Part shown: positions 12,068-22,551 of the stretch, one piece after another
How positions within the stretch are numbered: position 1 is the first letter of the stretch
Layout of the letters: every line of letters begins with the position of its first letter
From: Incurvaria masculella
Taxonomy: Eukaryota > Arthropoda > Insecta > Lepidoptera > Incurvariidae
NCBI GenBank assembly: GCA_946894095.1
Contig: OX335652.1
Location: 7,215,001-7,279,000, forward strand
Direction of reading: 5' to 3'
DNA: 64,000 nt
Notes under the pieces: generated by a model
Told to the model about the DNA's origin: nothing
Databases searched by the model: none
What the model saw: only the letters and a program-made list of their open reading frames with translations
Made by a program: the position numbers and the translations under genes

Positions 12068-13310
12068 TATATAACAGGTTTATTTTTTCTAATAGAGTCG
12101 TGAATAACGCTTTTTATGTTTTGCGCAGAGATAGGAGCCTCGCCAGTTTTGCTCATTGTTATAACTTTTACAATCATTTCGAGAAGTATGTTCATTGCCT
12201 TTTCAGAGTTTAACAAATTATTCAGGATAGAGTCGACTGAATTTTCTTTATTCGTGTGTAATATTTGATTATGTTTTAGTTGTGTATTATAATTTTTTTC
12301 TGTTTGATCTGTATTAGTGGTAGGTAAGGAAGGGAATGACTTTTCATTAAATAATTCATTGTATTGAACTTTTCTGGTTTTATTTTTGTTTTCTTCAATT
12401 TTCTTCTTTTTTATAGGGCATAACCCTGATATAGCGACATGATTTCCTTGACAATTATAACAGGTAGCATCGGCATGCTCCGTAGAGCAATTTCTATAAT
12501 TGTGCCCTTCGCAACTGCATATTGAGCACCTCTCTCCGTTTTTACAGTATTTTGATATGTGCCCAAAGCGTAAGCAACGGAAGCACTGTTTTAAACGGGG
12601 TATGTATTGAGCCACTCTAAATCTCCATAAGTTCATGTCAATATAGTCCGGTAGAGTATTTGATGCAAATGTAATGGAAATAGTAGGAGTGGGTTCTAGT
12701 TGGAAACCATTTTCATTCTTTACTTTACGCATGTATCTTCTTACTGATATATTTTTTTTGTGCTTGTTATGTTGGTAAAAATTTTATGATTGGATAAGTT
12801 GGTTGGGACCGAGGTGATGACACCAGTGGTTTCAGTTGCAGATGCAGGTATGGAAGCCTTAAGCTTGAATTGATCCAGAAAAGTTTTGTTACCGAGAGCT
12901 GCGTTGGCTAGCTCTGGTTTTTCAAATATTGCGCCTATTTTGTATCGATTCATCCTTTTGAACTGTTTGATGCCCTTGATGTATCTTTTGAAAGAGTTTG
13001 ATAAGCTCATAATATCCCTGTCTCCAATCGGCTTGTTAGGTTCTGTGCTTTCTATGAATACGATAAAATCCAGTGCTCCCGAATCCTCAGGGTATGCACG
13101 GGTGTAGTCTTTAATGAAGAATGGTTGGTACTTATCGAGTGAATTCATTTTTGATGTAGTAGCTGTGGGGTTGATGTTGAGCCCAGTAGTTCCCGCCTGT
13201 TCCAGAAGATCATCTTTTCCCGCCAAATTTTCACAATCCGATAATTCGGATGAAAGGGACTCCTCTGGGGACATCTTGTCTTCCTTTTTCCGTTTCCTCT
13301 TCGCCTTCAT
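12067..13310 (-). pseudogene. I-like element ORF1: nucleic-acid-binding gag-like protein (frameshifted)
   Basis: Likely start MKAKRKRKKEDK at 13310. A basic, charged amino part is followed by a segment ending NITSTKKIYQ with a stop at 12741-12743. The other frame then continues as ISVRRYMRKVKNENGFQL through three zinc knuckles (CFRCLRFGHISKYC, CSICSCEGHNYRNC, CYNCQGNHVAISGLC) to a stop at 12067-12069. The break lies in an A run at about 12752-12760, typical of slippage. ORF1 proteins of this clade bind the element RNA and act as its chaperone. The TAA stop shares its final A with the ATG of ORF2. Confidence 0.8.
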
Positions 13311-13435
13311 CTTCTCGACCGGTTTTCCGCGAAGAAAGACCACAAACAAATGAATTGGCAAATAAAAACTCGATAGCAAATAATATCGACTTGTTCGGAT
13401 TCCCACCAAAACCGAACTAACTAACTATCTGGAAT

Positions 13436-13836
13436 GTCAAAATTTGTTTTCGTTATATCTTGGGAAACACATGACAGGCAGGTGGATCAGGTCGGGGCGT
13501 TTATTTTGAGTGGTCGCATGATGGGTCTACGACCAGTGTTTCCCAAGATATAGCGAAAACAAATTTTGACATGACGGGCAGGTAGATCAGGTCGGGACGT
13601 TTACTTTGAGTGGTCGCATGGTGGGTCTACGACCAGTGTTTCCCAAGATATAACGAAAACAAATTTTGACATAACAGGCAGGTAGATCAGGTCGGGACGA
13701 TTACATTGAGTGGTCGCATGATAGGTCTATGTCCAGTGTTTCCCAAGATATAACGAAAACTAATTTTGACATAACAGGCAAGTAGATCAGGTCGGGACGT
13801 TTACTTCGAGTGGTCACATGATAGATCACATTAAAA
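13436..13836. repeat. 100-bp tandem repeat (about 3.6 copies) with an inverted partial copy at its left end
   Basis: The motif GACCAGTGTTTCCCAAGATA recurs at 13531, 13631 and about 13731, giving a period of 100 bp. Each unit also carries GGCAGGTAGATCAGGTCGGG and GAGTGGTCGCATG. Bases 13436-13471 are the reverse complement of part of the unit (the segment around 13536-13571), so the array starts with a short inverted copy. It lies next to the 5' end of the I-like element and could be its promoter-monomer region or a pre-existing satellite. Confidence 0.8.
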
Positions 13837-14174
13837 CTAATCTTTGATTACCCACTCATACTCATATCCACTCCAAAATAAACCAGAAAGAAAAAGGACG
13901 CCCGTACAAGGTTAATTCACCTACACGTGCGACGCGCGGCATGGCGTCACTTGCCCGCTTATGAAGTTTGGTAGTTAATTAAATTATCGATTGAAAATGC
14001 AATTATTCAATTGTTAAACAGAAAAAAATATTATCTGAGTTTACTTATCGATGATACGTTATTACATGTGTCTTTGTAACTTTCGTATCGTATTTAATGC
14101 ATCCTTTTACTGCGCAACAAGGGCATTTTCACGACTCAACATCACTCTGCAGTGGTCCGCAGACGACTGAGTCG

Positions 14175-14208
14175 CGTTGGCCCTAAAACGAATATTTTAG
14201 GGCCAACG
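14175..14208. repeat. Perfect 14-bp hairpin
   Basis: Arms CGTTGGCCCTAAAA and TTTTAGGGCCAACG are perfect complements around a 6-base loop. They lie in the gene-free stretch 13837-14282. No run of U follows, so it is not read as a terminator. Confidence 0.6.
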
Positions 14209-14282
14209 TACTGGTGCCATTATTCGTGCGCGTTGACCGGGTCCTTACGAAGTAATATATAAGTCAATGAGAAAATATGATT

Positions 14283-14565
14283 TTTTTTGTTTGTTTATCC
14301 AATGGACAGGCAAAAGCTTTCGCTATACAGCCTTCTCTTTATTGTATCTTATGGATTGTAGTCAATTTTGGAGTGTCATGTAGTTAAATATTTTCTATTG
14401 TCTCATGTATATGCACAGAAAAAAATTTTTTTTTTGTTTGTTTATCCAATGGACAGGCAAAAGCTTTCGCTATACAGCCTTCTCTTTATTGTATCTTATG
14501 GATTGTAGTCAATTCTGGAGTGTCTGATATTTTCTATTGTCTCATGTATATGCACAGAAAATAAA
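14283..14565 (-). mobile_element. Two adjacent 5'-truncated LINE 3' ends
   Basis: Two copies (14283-14420 and 14425-14565) of the same 3' end seen at 6490-6620, both with the T-rich plus-strand start TTTGTTTGTTTATCCAATGG and the following CTATACAGCCTTCTCTTTAT. They lie head to tail with a few bases between. Each is about 135-140 bp, so both are extreme 5' truncations of the same LINE family. Confidence 0.75.
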
Positions 14566-14868
14566 ATGGATTGCATCACAGAAAAAAAGGAATGAATGAT
14601 AAAATCATCCCTCCGTTCCGAATTGCGTATATTGCAGAGAAAATGGATGCAGTGAAAACGTGTGTTCCGAAATGAAATCACTGCTCACTGCCACAATCGT
14701 ATGATATCAAATTGGAACGAATTTGAGCAGACATATGTGTCGGAGGCCAACCTAATGTTAGATCAGCGATGTCTGAAACCATTTGGTAACGCAAACTGGT
14801 GAAATTAAAGTACTAAAGTTGCATCTGTTGTGGCAACCTGAATACCGAAATGTCAAATAAAAATGTAT

Positions 14869-15093
14869 ATATCCGGCGGAAGTTCTGGAAAATCGATAAT
14901 ACTGCAGGAACGCCATCTCTAGGGCCTTTTCGAACTAACTAGTTAACTATTAAGCAATAGATGGCGCTCAAGACAATTTTCATATTTATGTTCGGCGGAA
15001 ATTATGGAAAGTTGGCAACATTGCAGAAGCGCCATCTGTACGGTCTTTTAGAACGAAGTTGTTAACAAGGAAGCTTTAGATGGCGCGCAAGAC
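14869..15093. repeat. Two direct repeats of about 105-120 bp upstream of a TATA box
   Basis: Units start at about 14869 (CCGGCGGAAGTTCTGGAAA) and 14992 (CGGCGGAAATTATGGAAAG), spaced about 123 bp. Each contains CGCCATCT followed some 50-60 bp later by AGATGGCGC, so every unit also has an internal inverted pair. A third start (GCCGGAAACGG) precedes the TATA box. Duplicated units directly upstream of a TATA box look like an enhancer. Confidence 0.6.
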
Positions 15094-15118
15094 TCATTTT
15101 TAGCCGGAAACGGATAGG

Positions 15119-15127
15119 GTATAAATA
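15119..15127 (+). promoter_or_regulatory. TATA box (GTATAAATA)
   Basis: GTATAAATA sits 25-30 bases upstream of a plausible start region at about 15145-15165 and about 120 bases before the ATG at 15246. Confidence 0.5.
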
Positions 15128-15245
15128 ACGACGAGACTGGTGGAACGCTCTCTTTGTACCTTCAGAAATTAAGAAGAAAACATCTCACTGAATACTGTGG
15201 TTTTATTCCAACGTCCGAGTTAACCTTACACTAACTACCTCGAAA

Positions 15246-15568
15246 ATGCCTTGTAAGTCTCGATAGTAGTTATTCCAGGCCCAGAATCGTCTAACTAGAC
15301 GAATAAACGGCGAAAGGCCTTCGTTATTTCAGATTACAAGTGCACAGGATCAGTTAACTACAGATTACAGCTCGACAATCGACCTTTGACAGCGTACACG
15401 GCGGCGCACATGGTCTCAACCGTGCGCGCTTTGTACCATCTGCATATGGTCAAGAGTCACGTCCCTTATGTCAACATGATGTTCACGGGAGTGAATAAGA
15501 GCAATTCGGAACGGTCGTGTATGCGAATTTTGCTGCAATCTCTGCAATATATGCAATTCAGAACGTAG
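15246..15568 (+). CDS. Candidate two-exon small gene (80 residues), unknown product
   Basis: Exon 1 coding part is 15246-15252 (ATGCCTT) followed by GTAAGT; an 80-bp intron ends TTATTTCAG; exon 2 runs 15333-15568. The join is in frame and gives MPYYKCTGSVNYRLQLDN, then a region with LTAYTAAHMVSTVRALYHL and NMMFTGVNKSN, ending QYMQFRT and TAG. A TATA box and duplicated upstream units precede it. I do not recognise the protein: no signal peptide, no clear membrane segment, rich in His, Met and Tyr. The last codons coincide with one arm of an inverted repeat, so the ORF could be the surviving start of a longer mobile-element or viral-like protein. The canonical intron and open frame support expression; nothing shows function. 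Confidence 0.45.
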
Positions 15569-16065
15569 AGAGAAGTTTACCGCACGGCCGCTTTCATATC
15601 TCACACAATATTTCCCGCCAATTCGGACATTTCAGCATAGAGTGAGAGTTACCTGGCGCTGCGCCCACGGCGGATCGGCGGGCGGGGTGAAGGCGCAAGG
15701 GTGTGAAATTTTCGGCGTAGTAAGTAGGACGAAGCTATAAGAAAGAAGAAGACGATCAACTACGTTCAGCTGGGTTTGGGGCGCGACGCAACGCAACGCA
15801 GTCTTTCAACCCACATACCTAACATATAATATATTCAACCGACTGTGAATGCTTCAGTGATTTTGCGAGCTTCTATTGCGACATATTTAAATTTCACGCG
15901 GCTTGTTTTCTGGACTTTCCTTTGCCTGAATTTTGTATTACGAAATATCGACATAGAATAGGGCTTTTTTCCTTATATATTACGGCTACATTGAACTGGA
16001 TCGAAAACTGTGGACATATTTCGTTTTCGCTTCGATCATTGTTCATGCAGTCATAACACTGGAAA
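15569..16065. other. Gene-free stretch with a CpG-rich patch
   Basis: About 15655-15700 is GC- and CpG-rich (GGCGGATCGGCGGGCGGGG) and, on the minus strand, ends at a CAG/GTAACT donor-like site. It could be a non-coding first exon or a promoter, but no coding sequence is attached. Confidence 0.3.
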
Positions 16066-16200
16066 AACCGGCCAAGTGCGAGTCGGACTCGCACACGAAG
16101 GGTTCCGTACCATTTTAAGAGATTTAACACAAAACACATTTTTTGTATGGTATGTTTTAAATTTTACTTATTTCTTCGAAAACTTCGGCTGCCTACCTAC
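16066..16200 (+). mobile_element. Lepidopteran SINE-like repeat, 5' part
   Basis: Starts with AACCGGCCAAGTGCGAGTC followed by GGACTCGCACACGAAGGGTT, the stereotyped head of this interspersed family. The tail diverges after TCTACTCAGATATAT-like sequence, so the 3' half is lost. Fuller copies in this window are at 37889 and 59649. Confidence 0.75.
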
Positions 16201-17299
16201 TCAGATATATTTTTTTATCAAGAGCCAATTTCCGGAAATTTTGAATAACATATTCATCTAGTTTATTGCAACAAATATTGGAAAAGAAAGATGAAAATAT
16301 TGGTGATTAATATTAAAGAAGTCAATCATAATAATCAAGTAATATAGTAGGTATTTTTTGGTTTTATAAATATGTAAAAACTCAATAAATTATTTAATAG
16401 GCCAGAAATACGGTTACATAAAATTTGCTTTCTTTTGACTTGTAAGACAATTTTGAACGTAAATATGGTTGTTAAAAATATTCAAAATGGTTTTGCATGG
16501 ACTTTATTTAACTTTGAAACAAGCATTTTTTTAAGAAACATTTTTTTTTACATCAGCAGCGTCATTAAAATAATGCAAAGTTGTCAACACCGGCTAGGTA
16601 TCACATCATGCAAATATTTGCAATCGTCAAATATTACAATTGAATGTCATTTAATCACAACGTTTGTTAGTTCATGTTAAAACGGTAAATGGTTCAGTTT
16701 CACCCGGAAACTATCATACATGGTACTGAATGCTATTTATTAACGCTCTGTATACCTACTATCTAAATTGATAACCACCAAGATATTAAATTAGTAGGTA
16801 GTGTTATACGTCTTTGAACACCACAAAGAATCAAAAAGAAACGGGGGTAATGTCTAGAATGATACGTGATTACCTACGCGACGGTAATGAGCCGCGCGGA
16901 GGCGGTGGCGGAGGGAGCCGGGCGGTGCAGCTGAAAACATTTTCTATTCATTTTGCATTGAAGAATAGGTAATCGACTCGTAGAGCACACCTGCGCGAGT
17001 TAGGTATTTACGCGGTGGCAGCGCGGCGGTAGGGGCGGCGGGCGGCGGGCGGTGGCGCCGGAGACAATCGGCAAAGATCGGCCGTCGCAAGTCCCCATGC
17101 GCCGCAACAGAAGCGAAATCGAAAGACAAACATAGAAATTACATTGATCCCTTTCACTCAGGCTACTTGTGTCACGTGGTACGGGTTCAAAGTCTACTTT
17201 AGTGAGCAATGAGAGCGGTCGTGCGTACCTACCTCGGCCGTTTTCGCTGACCATCGAATCGAACGGTTCTGACTCGCTCGGAATCACTCCTGAGTGGGC
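16201..17299. other. AT-rich stretch with a CpG-rich block, no gene assigned
   Basis: A GC-rich block at about 16880-17060 (repeated GGCGG units) resembles a promoter or CpG-rich first exon. A minus-strand ORF at 16944-17129 crosses it, but no splice partner or homology is evident. Confidence 0.35.
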
Positions 17300-17636
17300 A
17301 GTCTGAGTTCTCACCGAATTTGGCGTTTACGGCAAACCGATCGACTGGCGTTTTCTCCAAACTCCATACAAGTTTTTACTAGATATTCTGTGGTTTTACT
17401 TCTTCAAGCTGTCAAAGTCAAACGCGGACTTCCGATTTGTATGAAAACGCGGAGTGGACGTAAACGGCAACGTCGACGTATTTACGGCAACGTTGAGTAA
17501 GCTGTGAAATCAAACTCGGACTCGCAAATGTTAGTTCGCTTAACGCCCGCTGCGCGCGCTCTTCAATTTCTCCATACATTTGAAAACGCCAGTCGATCGG
17601 TTTGCCGTAACGCCGATTTAGGTGACAACTTAGACT
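17300..17636. mobile_element. 337-bp MITE with long terminal inverted repeats, copy 1
   Basis: Ends are inverted copies: GGCGTTTACGGCAAACCGAT then CGACTGGCGTTTTC on the left, and GAAAACGCCAGTCGATCGGT then TTGCCGTAACGCC on the right. The outermost bases AGTCTGAG and CTTAGACT also pair. Copy 2 at 36627-36963 has exactly the same length and the same interior (TAGATATTCTGTGGTTTTAC). It is non-coding and non-autonomous. Confidence 0.8.
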
Positions 17637-18169
17637 ACCGGCTCTGTTTGCTCCACCTTGTCATGTAACTTAAACGCGAGTCATCAACTCGCCTAGAATC
17701 ACAATTCGAAATTCACATTTCGAGTTGAATTTCTTATCGATTGGAAATTAGTTAAGTTTCCAATGAATTTAGATACAAATTGCTCAGTTTTGCGCGTTTA
17801 TGGTATTAGAAGGATTTTAGTTGGTCTCACAGACTAATAAGGGAACTCAGACAGCAATGTGGCCTATATGCTCTGCTGGGCGTAGCGAAAAAGACACATG
17901 ACAGTACTTTTTTCTTTATATTATATGAACCATATGGAGTAGGCAAAGGTCAATAAATCCGTACAAATTTTCGGGTAGGTACATTTGAATTATGTATTAA
18001 TGTTAAATTCGTTATTTCAGTGCTATCCGATTTAATAATTCGGAATTAATATCAGAAATAAAGTTACTATGTATTGCATGCAGCAGTGCTCCATTCAATT
18101 CAAACATTTGAATATAATGGGGATTATGGAAGTTTGTGGTAGGTAAAGAAAATAAGACCAATTTATATT
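17637..18169. other. Stretch downstream of the THAP-transposase gene, no gene seen
   Basis: AT-rich 3' flank. No matching terminal inverted repeat for the transposase gene was noticed by eye here versus 26.0-26.2 kb. Confidence 0.4.
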
Positions 18170-19323
18170 TTATTTAATATTTTTCTTTAATTTCTTTTGG
18201 TATTTCATCAATGCTTTGCTTTGCATTAATGGCAAAGCACGATTTTGAAGCCGAGAAATATCTTTACCATTCAATATTTTATTGATAGTATTACACCAAT
18301 TAAATATGGTCAGTCTTATAGTTAAGTCCATAAAGCTCTCTGTGATAATTTTTTTATGCGCTGGACAATCTATTTCAGTAAATTGGCAGCGGTACAGTAT
18401 TTTATTTTTTATTTTTGGGAGAAGTCCAATTTCGTGGCAACATGAATCCAAGTATTTGTTGGTCTCGGCCACAATTATCCCAAAATACCGTACGGCATGC
18501 TCAGTAGGGTAGCATAACGATTTCCGTGCTTCTACATACTCTCGGCTACTAATCCATTCATGTGTTGGTTCGGTAGCGGTACTTATTAGGTTTGACCTGC
18601 ACGTATTACAGATATTTTTTGTCATGGCAAACACTTTTCTCACTACCCAACCAGTTGTATAGGCACGAGAGTGGACTTCCAATCGTTCTTGTCTGGCTGC
18701 CTGCACAATGTTTTGCAAAGGTGTACTGGACTCAGAATTATTTTCCACCATATTCAAAAAATTCCTTTCACTTAAATCGGTTTGCCCTACATCAAATAAA
18801 GTTTTCATATTAAATAGTTGGTTGGCCGCATCGTCTTCACAGTTAAATGTTTCAGAATGAAACCTGATTATTCTTGTAACCAGCAAAGATTTAAATGTGC
18901 ATGTGAAGGTATGGCAGTTTGGGTTATTATTTCGGTAGTTATAGGATCGGACTTGGCCAAAATAATTTTCAATTGGGTCCGAATTAAAATATCGTGGCCG
19001 CAAAATTTTTAAATCATTTTCTTTGAAAAAATCCCACAGTCGTATTAGGCTGTTCAAAGTTACAACCCAGTTTTTTAACGTAGGTACAGATATTTCTTTG
19101 CCTTTGGAAATGTATTTTATTTTGTCAAGTTTTTTTAAAGCTTCCATCCAAAAAGTGTGGTGCTTCGATGATGAGGTCACAGCAGTTCGAAGCTCTTTTC
19201 CCTTGGTTTTCTTGCTGTGTAATGATGCCCCGTTAACGGAATCGAAGAGATCATCAAAAAAATTCACAATGTTGGTGGTGTTTCTCAATGTGTCACTAAC
19301 TGGTCTTCCATCAGCGTAGTGAG
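18170..19323 (-). CDS. THAP-transposase exon 10: C-terminal catalytic region
   Basis: Starts SHYADGRPVSDTLRNTTN with FFDDLFDSVNG, continues through NSDPIENYFGQVRSYNYRNN (catalytic Glu of the family), CNTCRSNL and a lysine-rich end KKLKKNIK. The TAA stop (18170-18172) overlaps an AATAAA poly(A) signal at 18169-18174. Confidence 0.85.
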
Positions 19324-22300
19324 CTGCAAAAACAGTAAGATTACAAAATTACTTAAACAATTTATTGAATATAAAAGATGTCATTTTAAATGCTTGCACC
19401 GCTTGAGAGGGTTTTTTTTTATTGATTCTTGGGTCAATATTTCAGCTAGTAGAAAACCAATATTTAATAAGTCTGCTTCAGGACTGGCTCCAATGCATCC
19501 GAGCTTATCTTGCCTGTCTGCCCTGAGCCCGTTCCGACTAGCTGAGCCTGCTACCACCCACCTCGTAGACTTCTTTAACCGTGCTTACTTGGGACACCAG
19601 TGAAGGCCACCTAGCAAGATAGGTTACGGAAACTTAGGACGGGTACTTCAATTGTCCCTTTTCCTAGCCTCAACTTTAAGCAGCATTTCAACCAAAACCA
19701 TACAGTAAGCGAAGCTTTAATGTGCTACAGGAGAATTGCTTGGGAAACTATTAAGCTACATAATAATAATAAATAATAGCTAATATTCTTTATTAGATGA
19801 AAAAAACCCTTATGACTCAAATAGAAATTGGAATGGTTTTTTTACAACCTCCATTTTTTCACCGTTGAAGTCACGGGACAGAAAAAAAATCGGAATTTGA
19901 ATTTCAGTAAAAATATTTTTTTTCTTCTTATAGTATATTACGTATTCTTATAGTATTCATACTATCAATTCCCGAAGTTCTTGTATATGAAACATAATAA
20001 TAGAACATAATTCAATTCATTAGACCGCTTTTAAGACTTGCTTGGAATGAAATGCAGTGGTATCACTTCTATTCCAAGTGCCGGAACCCACACAGGACAA
20101 AACAATGTGTTGTGTAGGGATTTATTATAGGGGAGAAACGCTTTGGTATAAATGGTAGATGCAGTGCCTGCAAAAGGTAGCTTGTTTGTATTGTGTCCAG
20201 CCTTGCAAAATAGGTATTTTTACACCATTCCTTTTTCAATTTATGAGTCATACCTTCAAAGTACATATGCAAACCAATCACATTAAATTTACTAAACTTA
20301 CAAAATTCCGCTGTATATGATAAGGCAGCAGCCATTGTCTTGCTGAAGACACGGACACAATTTTTAACCTGAAAAGTAAAATATGATGTTACAAATGTCA
20401 GAAATGTATTTAGGTCAATATACTTTTTTATTATTTTTAAACCTACATATTATGAAAAACAATGATAAGTTGAGAAAAAATTACAAAAGTTTCTATAAGC
20501 CGACACAAGATTTGCAACTGCACAACCTCCATTAGTATGATAAATTTAACTAAACTTATACTAGTAACTTACAGAACTACTCAACCAGTTTTTGTATGGT
20601 TAGGCTGGTGGTAATCGCGTACTAAGTTTTGACAGGTTTTCTCTGAATATGACTGAGTTTTTTTGTGCTGAGGGACCAAAGGTGTTCGGAATAGCTGTAT
20701 GCATATAGAATACTATTACACGCAATAGCTCATCTTGTAGGTGTAAATTAATAAGTAATAATGGCCTCTAGTAAAATTAGGGAGGAAAACATTTGTCGTA
20801 CTAACTAACTACATATGTTTGATAAGGAAAGATTCAATAACACAGACTTCTGAAGTTGAGAAAAAAATTACCTTCATTTTCTTGATTTTTTCAGGGATAA
20901 CATGTTCATCATTTAGCTTGTGGAGCAGTCGTATTTGCGCATGGTTGCAATCGGTTTTGTAAACATCTATAATATCTTGCCAGGTCGATATATTTCCTTC
21001 ATATTTTATGTTTTTTGTCAAAAAATTATTTCGGAGTCCTTTAATAAGATGGGGTGGATCATATACAATGCTCAAGGTTACTCCACTAATTATGATTGCA
21101 TCATCTGAAATAAAATTTCAAATATTGTTCATTAGGTACATAATTAAGAATACATAAGTACAATGTTTACTGGTTAAATGCTAAGACGCAGAAACCTCGC
21201 CAAAATAAAGCGATTGTTGCGTCGTCTGACACTATTTATGTTATAAGTTTGTAATTGTGACTGTAATGTTGCAAATAATGTTTTTGTTGAACATGAATAA
21301 GCAATTAAGGGTTATAAATAGTCATGACTGCAAAATGATTGCTAGTGTCGACCGTAATTTTTGGTTGGGTGTGGGAAAGAAGGCTCACAAATACTAAGAA
21401 AACTTTTCGTGTCTGATTTGTAAATAGATTTCAATTCCTTACTCAAATTATTTTCATCAAGAATCTGTTGCCTTCTTGTGTCTTCTCGAAGGCTCTTGAG
21501 TGCTGACTGAAACGCTGAGCCTTGGTCACAAATAAGGGCCAAAGGTTTCAGCCCAATTTCAGCAACAGCTGCTATTATTTCTTTAATAATTTGTTTCAGC
21601 TGAACACCTGGCGTAGCTCCTTCACAAAAATAGAAGGCTATAGGTTGCTGCCACTTGTGCACTGCCCCTCTCAACATAAACACTAAAGCATGGTCAGCAA
21701 ATCGTCTTGACCGGCCTTGAAGCTCGACAAATCCATTTATTTTGTCTTTGTGTTTGTCATATGTTATGGCTGGTTCCAAGGCCATTTCATCAAAAATCAA
21801 AGAGCAATACTTTTTGTTGTCCACCCAGGTATCAACCTGAAAAAAAGTATTAATAGTTGATTAGATTTAAAGTTTTGGGTTGCATGAAACATTGCATTTT
21901 TACAAAAAAACTGCTAAGGATTTTAATTATTACGATACACATTTACCTCTTTTTTCATTAATGCGAAAATTTGAGGATTAATCCCAGCTTCAACATTCAC
22001 TCTGGACACCATCTTGTTAAGGGTGGTCTTCGAGGGCAATATAAATATTTTATGGAGGAACCTGTAACATTTGGGGCTTTGTTTCATGATTGCAAGTGAA
22101 ATTAATTTTTCATCAACAGTAAATCTTCTTCCCTTCTGTTTTTTTCTATAGAGGTTTAGTTGCATTTCAATAAACTTCTTAGCATATGGATTCATGTCTC
22201 GTGTCATTTTTTCAAAAGAATTTTCCTTATTGAATTTTAATGCCCTTTTTGCTCTTCTTGAAAAATCGAGTTGATGTTTTGCCCTGGTATATTCGCTGTA

Positions 22301-22502
22301 AATTTTTTTACACATAGGTGTAAGTTGAGCCTTCTTTTGAAATAGCCTCCTTTTTGTTGGTTTTTTTGGCGTGGTTAACAACATCTCTGCAGCTGAAATA
22401 TTTTTAAGCACACATTAAACAAGAGCGACTGCAATAAATATATTTTTTTCATAAAATCATTCAGCCTTGTACATATTTATAGAGTATATATTGTATGTAT
22501 GT

Positions 22503-22551
<49 letters not shown>

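Larger units (their letters stand above)
8664..13435 (-). mobile_element. Near-complete I-like non-LTR retrotransposon
   Basis: Minus-strand element with the full I-clade order: ORF1 with three CCHC knuckles, then ORF2 with apurinic endonuclease, reverse transcriptase and RNase H. ORF1's stop and ORF2's start overlap as TAATG. Lesions are few: one frameshift in ORF1, one nonsense codon and one frameshift in ORF2, and loss of an endonuclease catalytic residue. That suggests a fairly recent insertion. Both boundaries are uncertain: the 5' side meets a 100-bp tandem array, and the usual carboxy zinc-finger region was not recognised at the 3' side. Confidence 0.85.
14614..15565. repeat. Inverted repeat bracketing the promoter and small gene
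   Basis: A segment at 14614-14640 (GAATTGCGTATATTGCAGAG core) is repeated inverted at 15539-15565 (CTCTGCAATATATGCAATTC core), with weaker similarity further inward. The arms enclose the duplicated upstream units, TATA box and two-exon ORF, and the right arm overlaps its last codons. It may mark the ends of a small mobile or viral-like insertion. Confidence 0.45.

Noticed and set aside
14826..15230. Solo LTR (starts TGTTGTGG, contains TATA, ends TTACA)
   Set aside because: The flanking pentamers (GCATC and CTAAC) do not match as target duplications, and a spliced ORF starts just downstream, so I prefer a promoter cassette. An LTR is not excluded.
16944..17314. Minus-strand ORFs across the GC-rich block at 17.0 kb
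   Set aside because: Arg/Pro-rich readings of a CpG-rich repeat-like block; no splice sites or homology support them.
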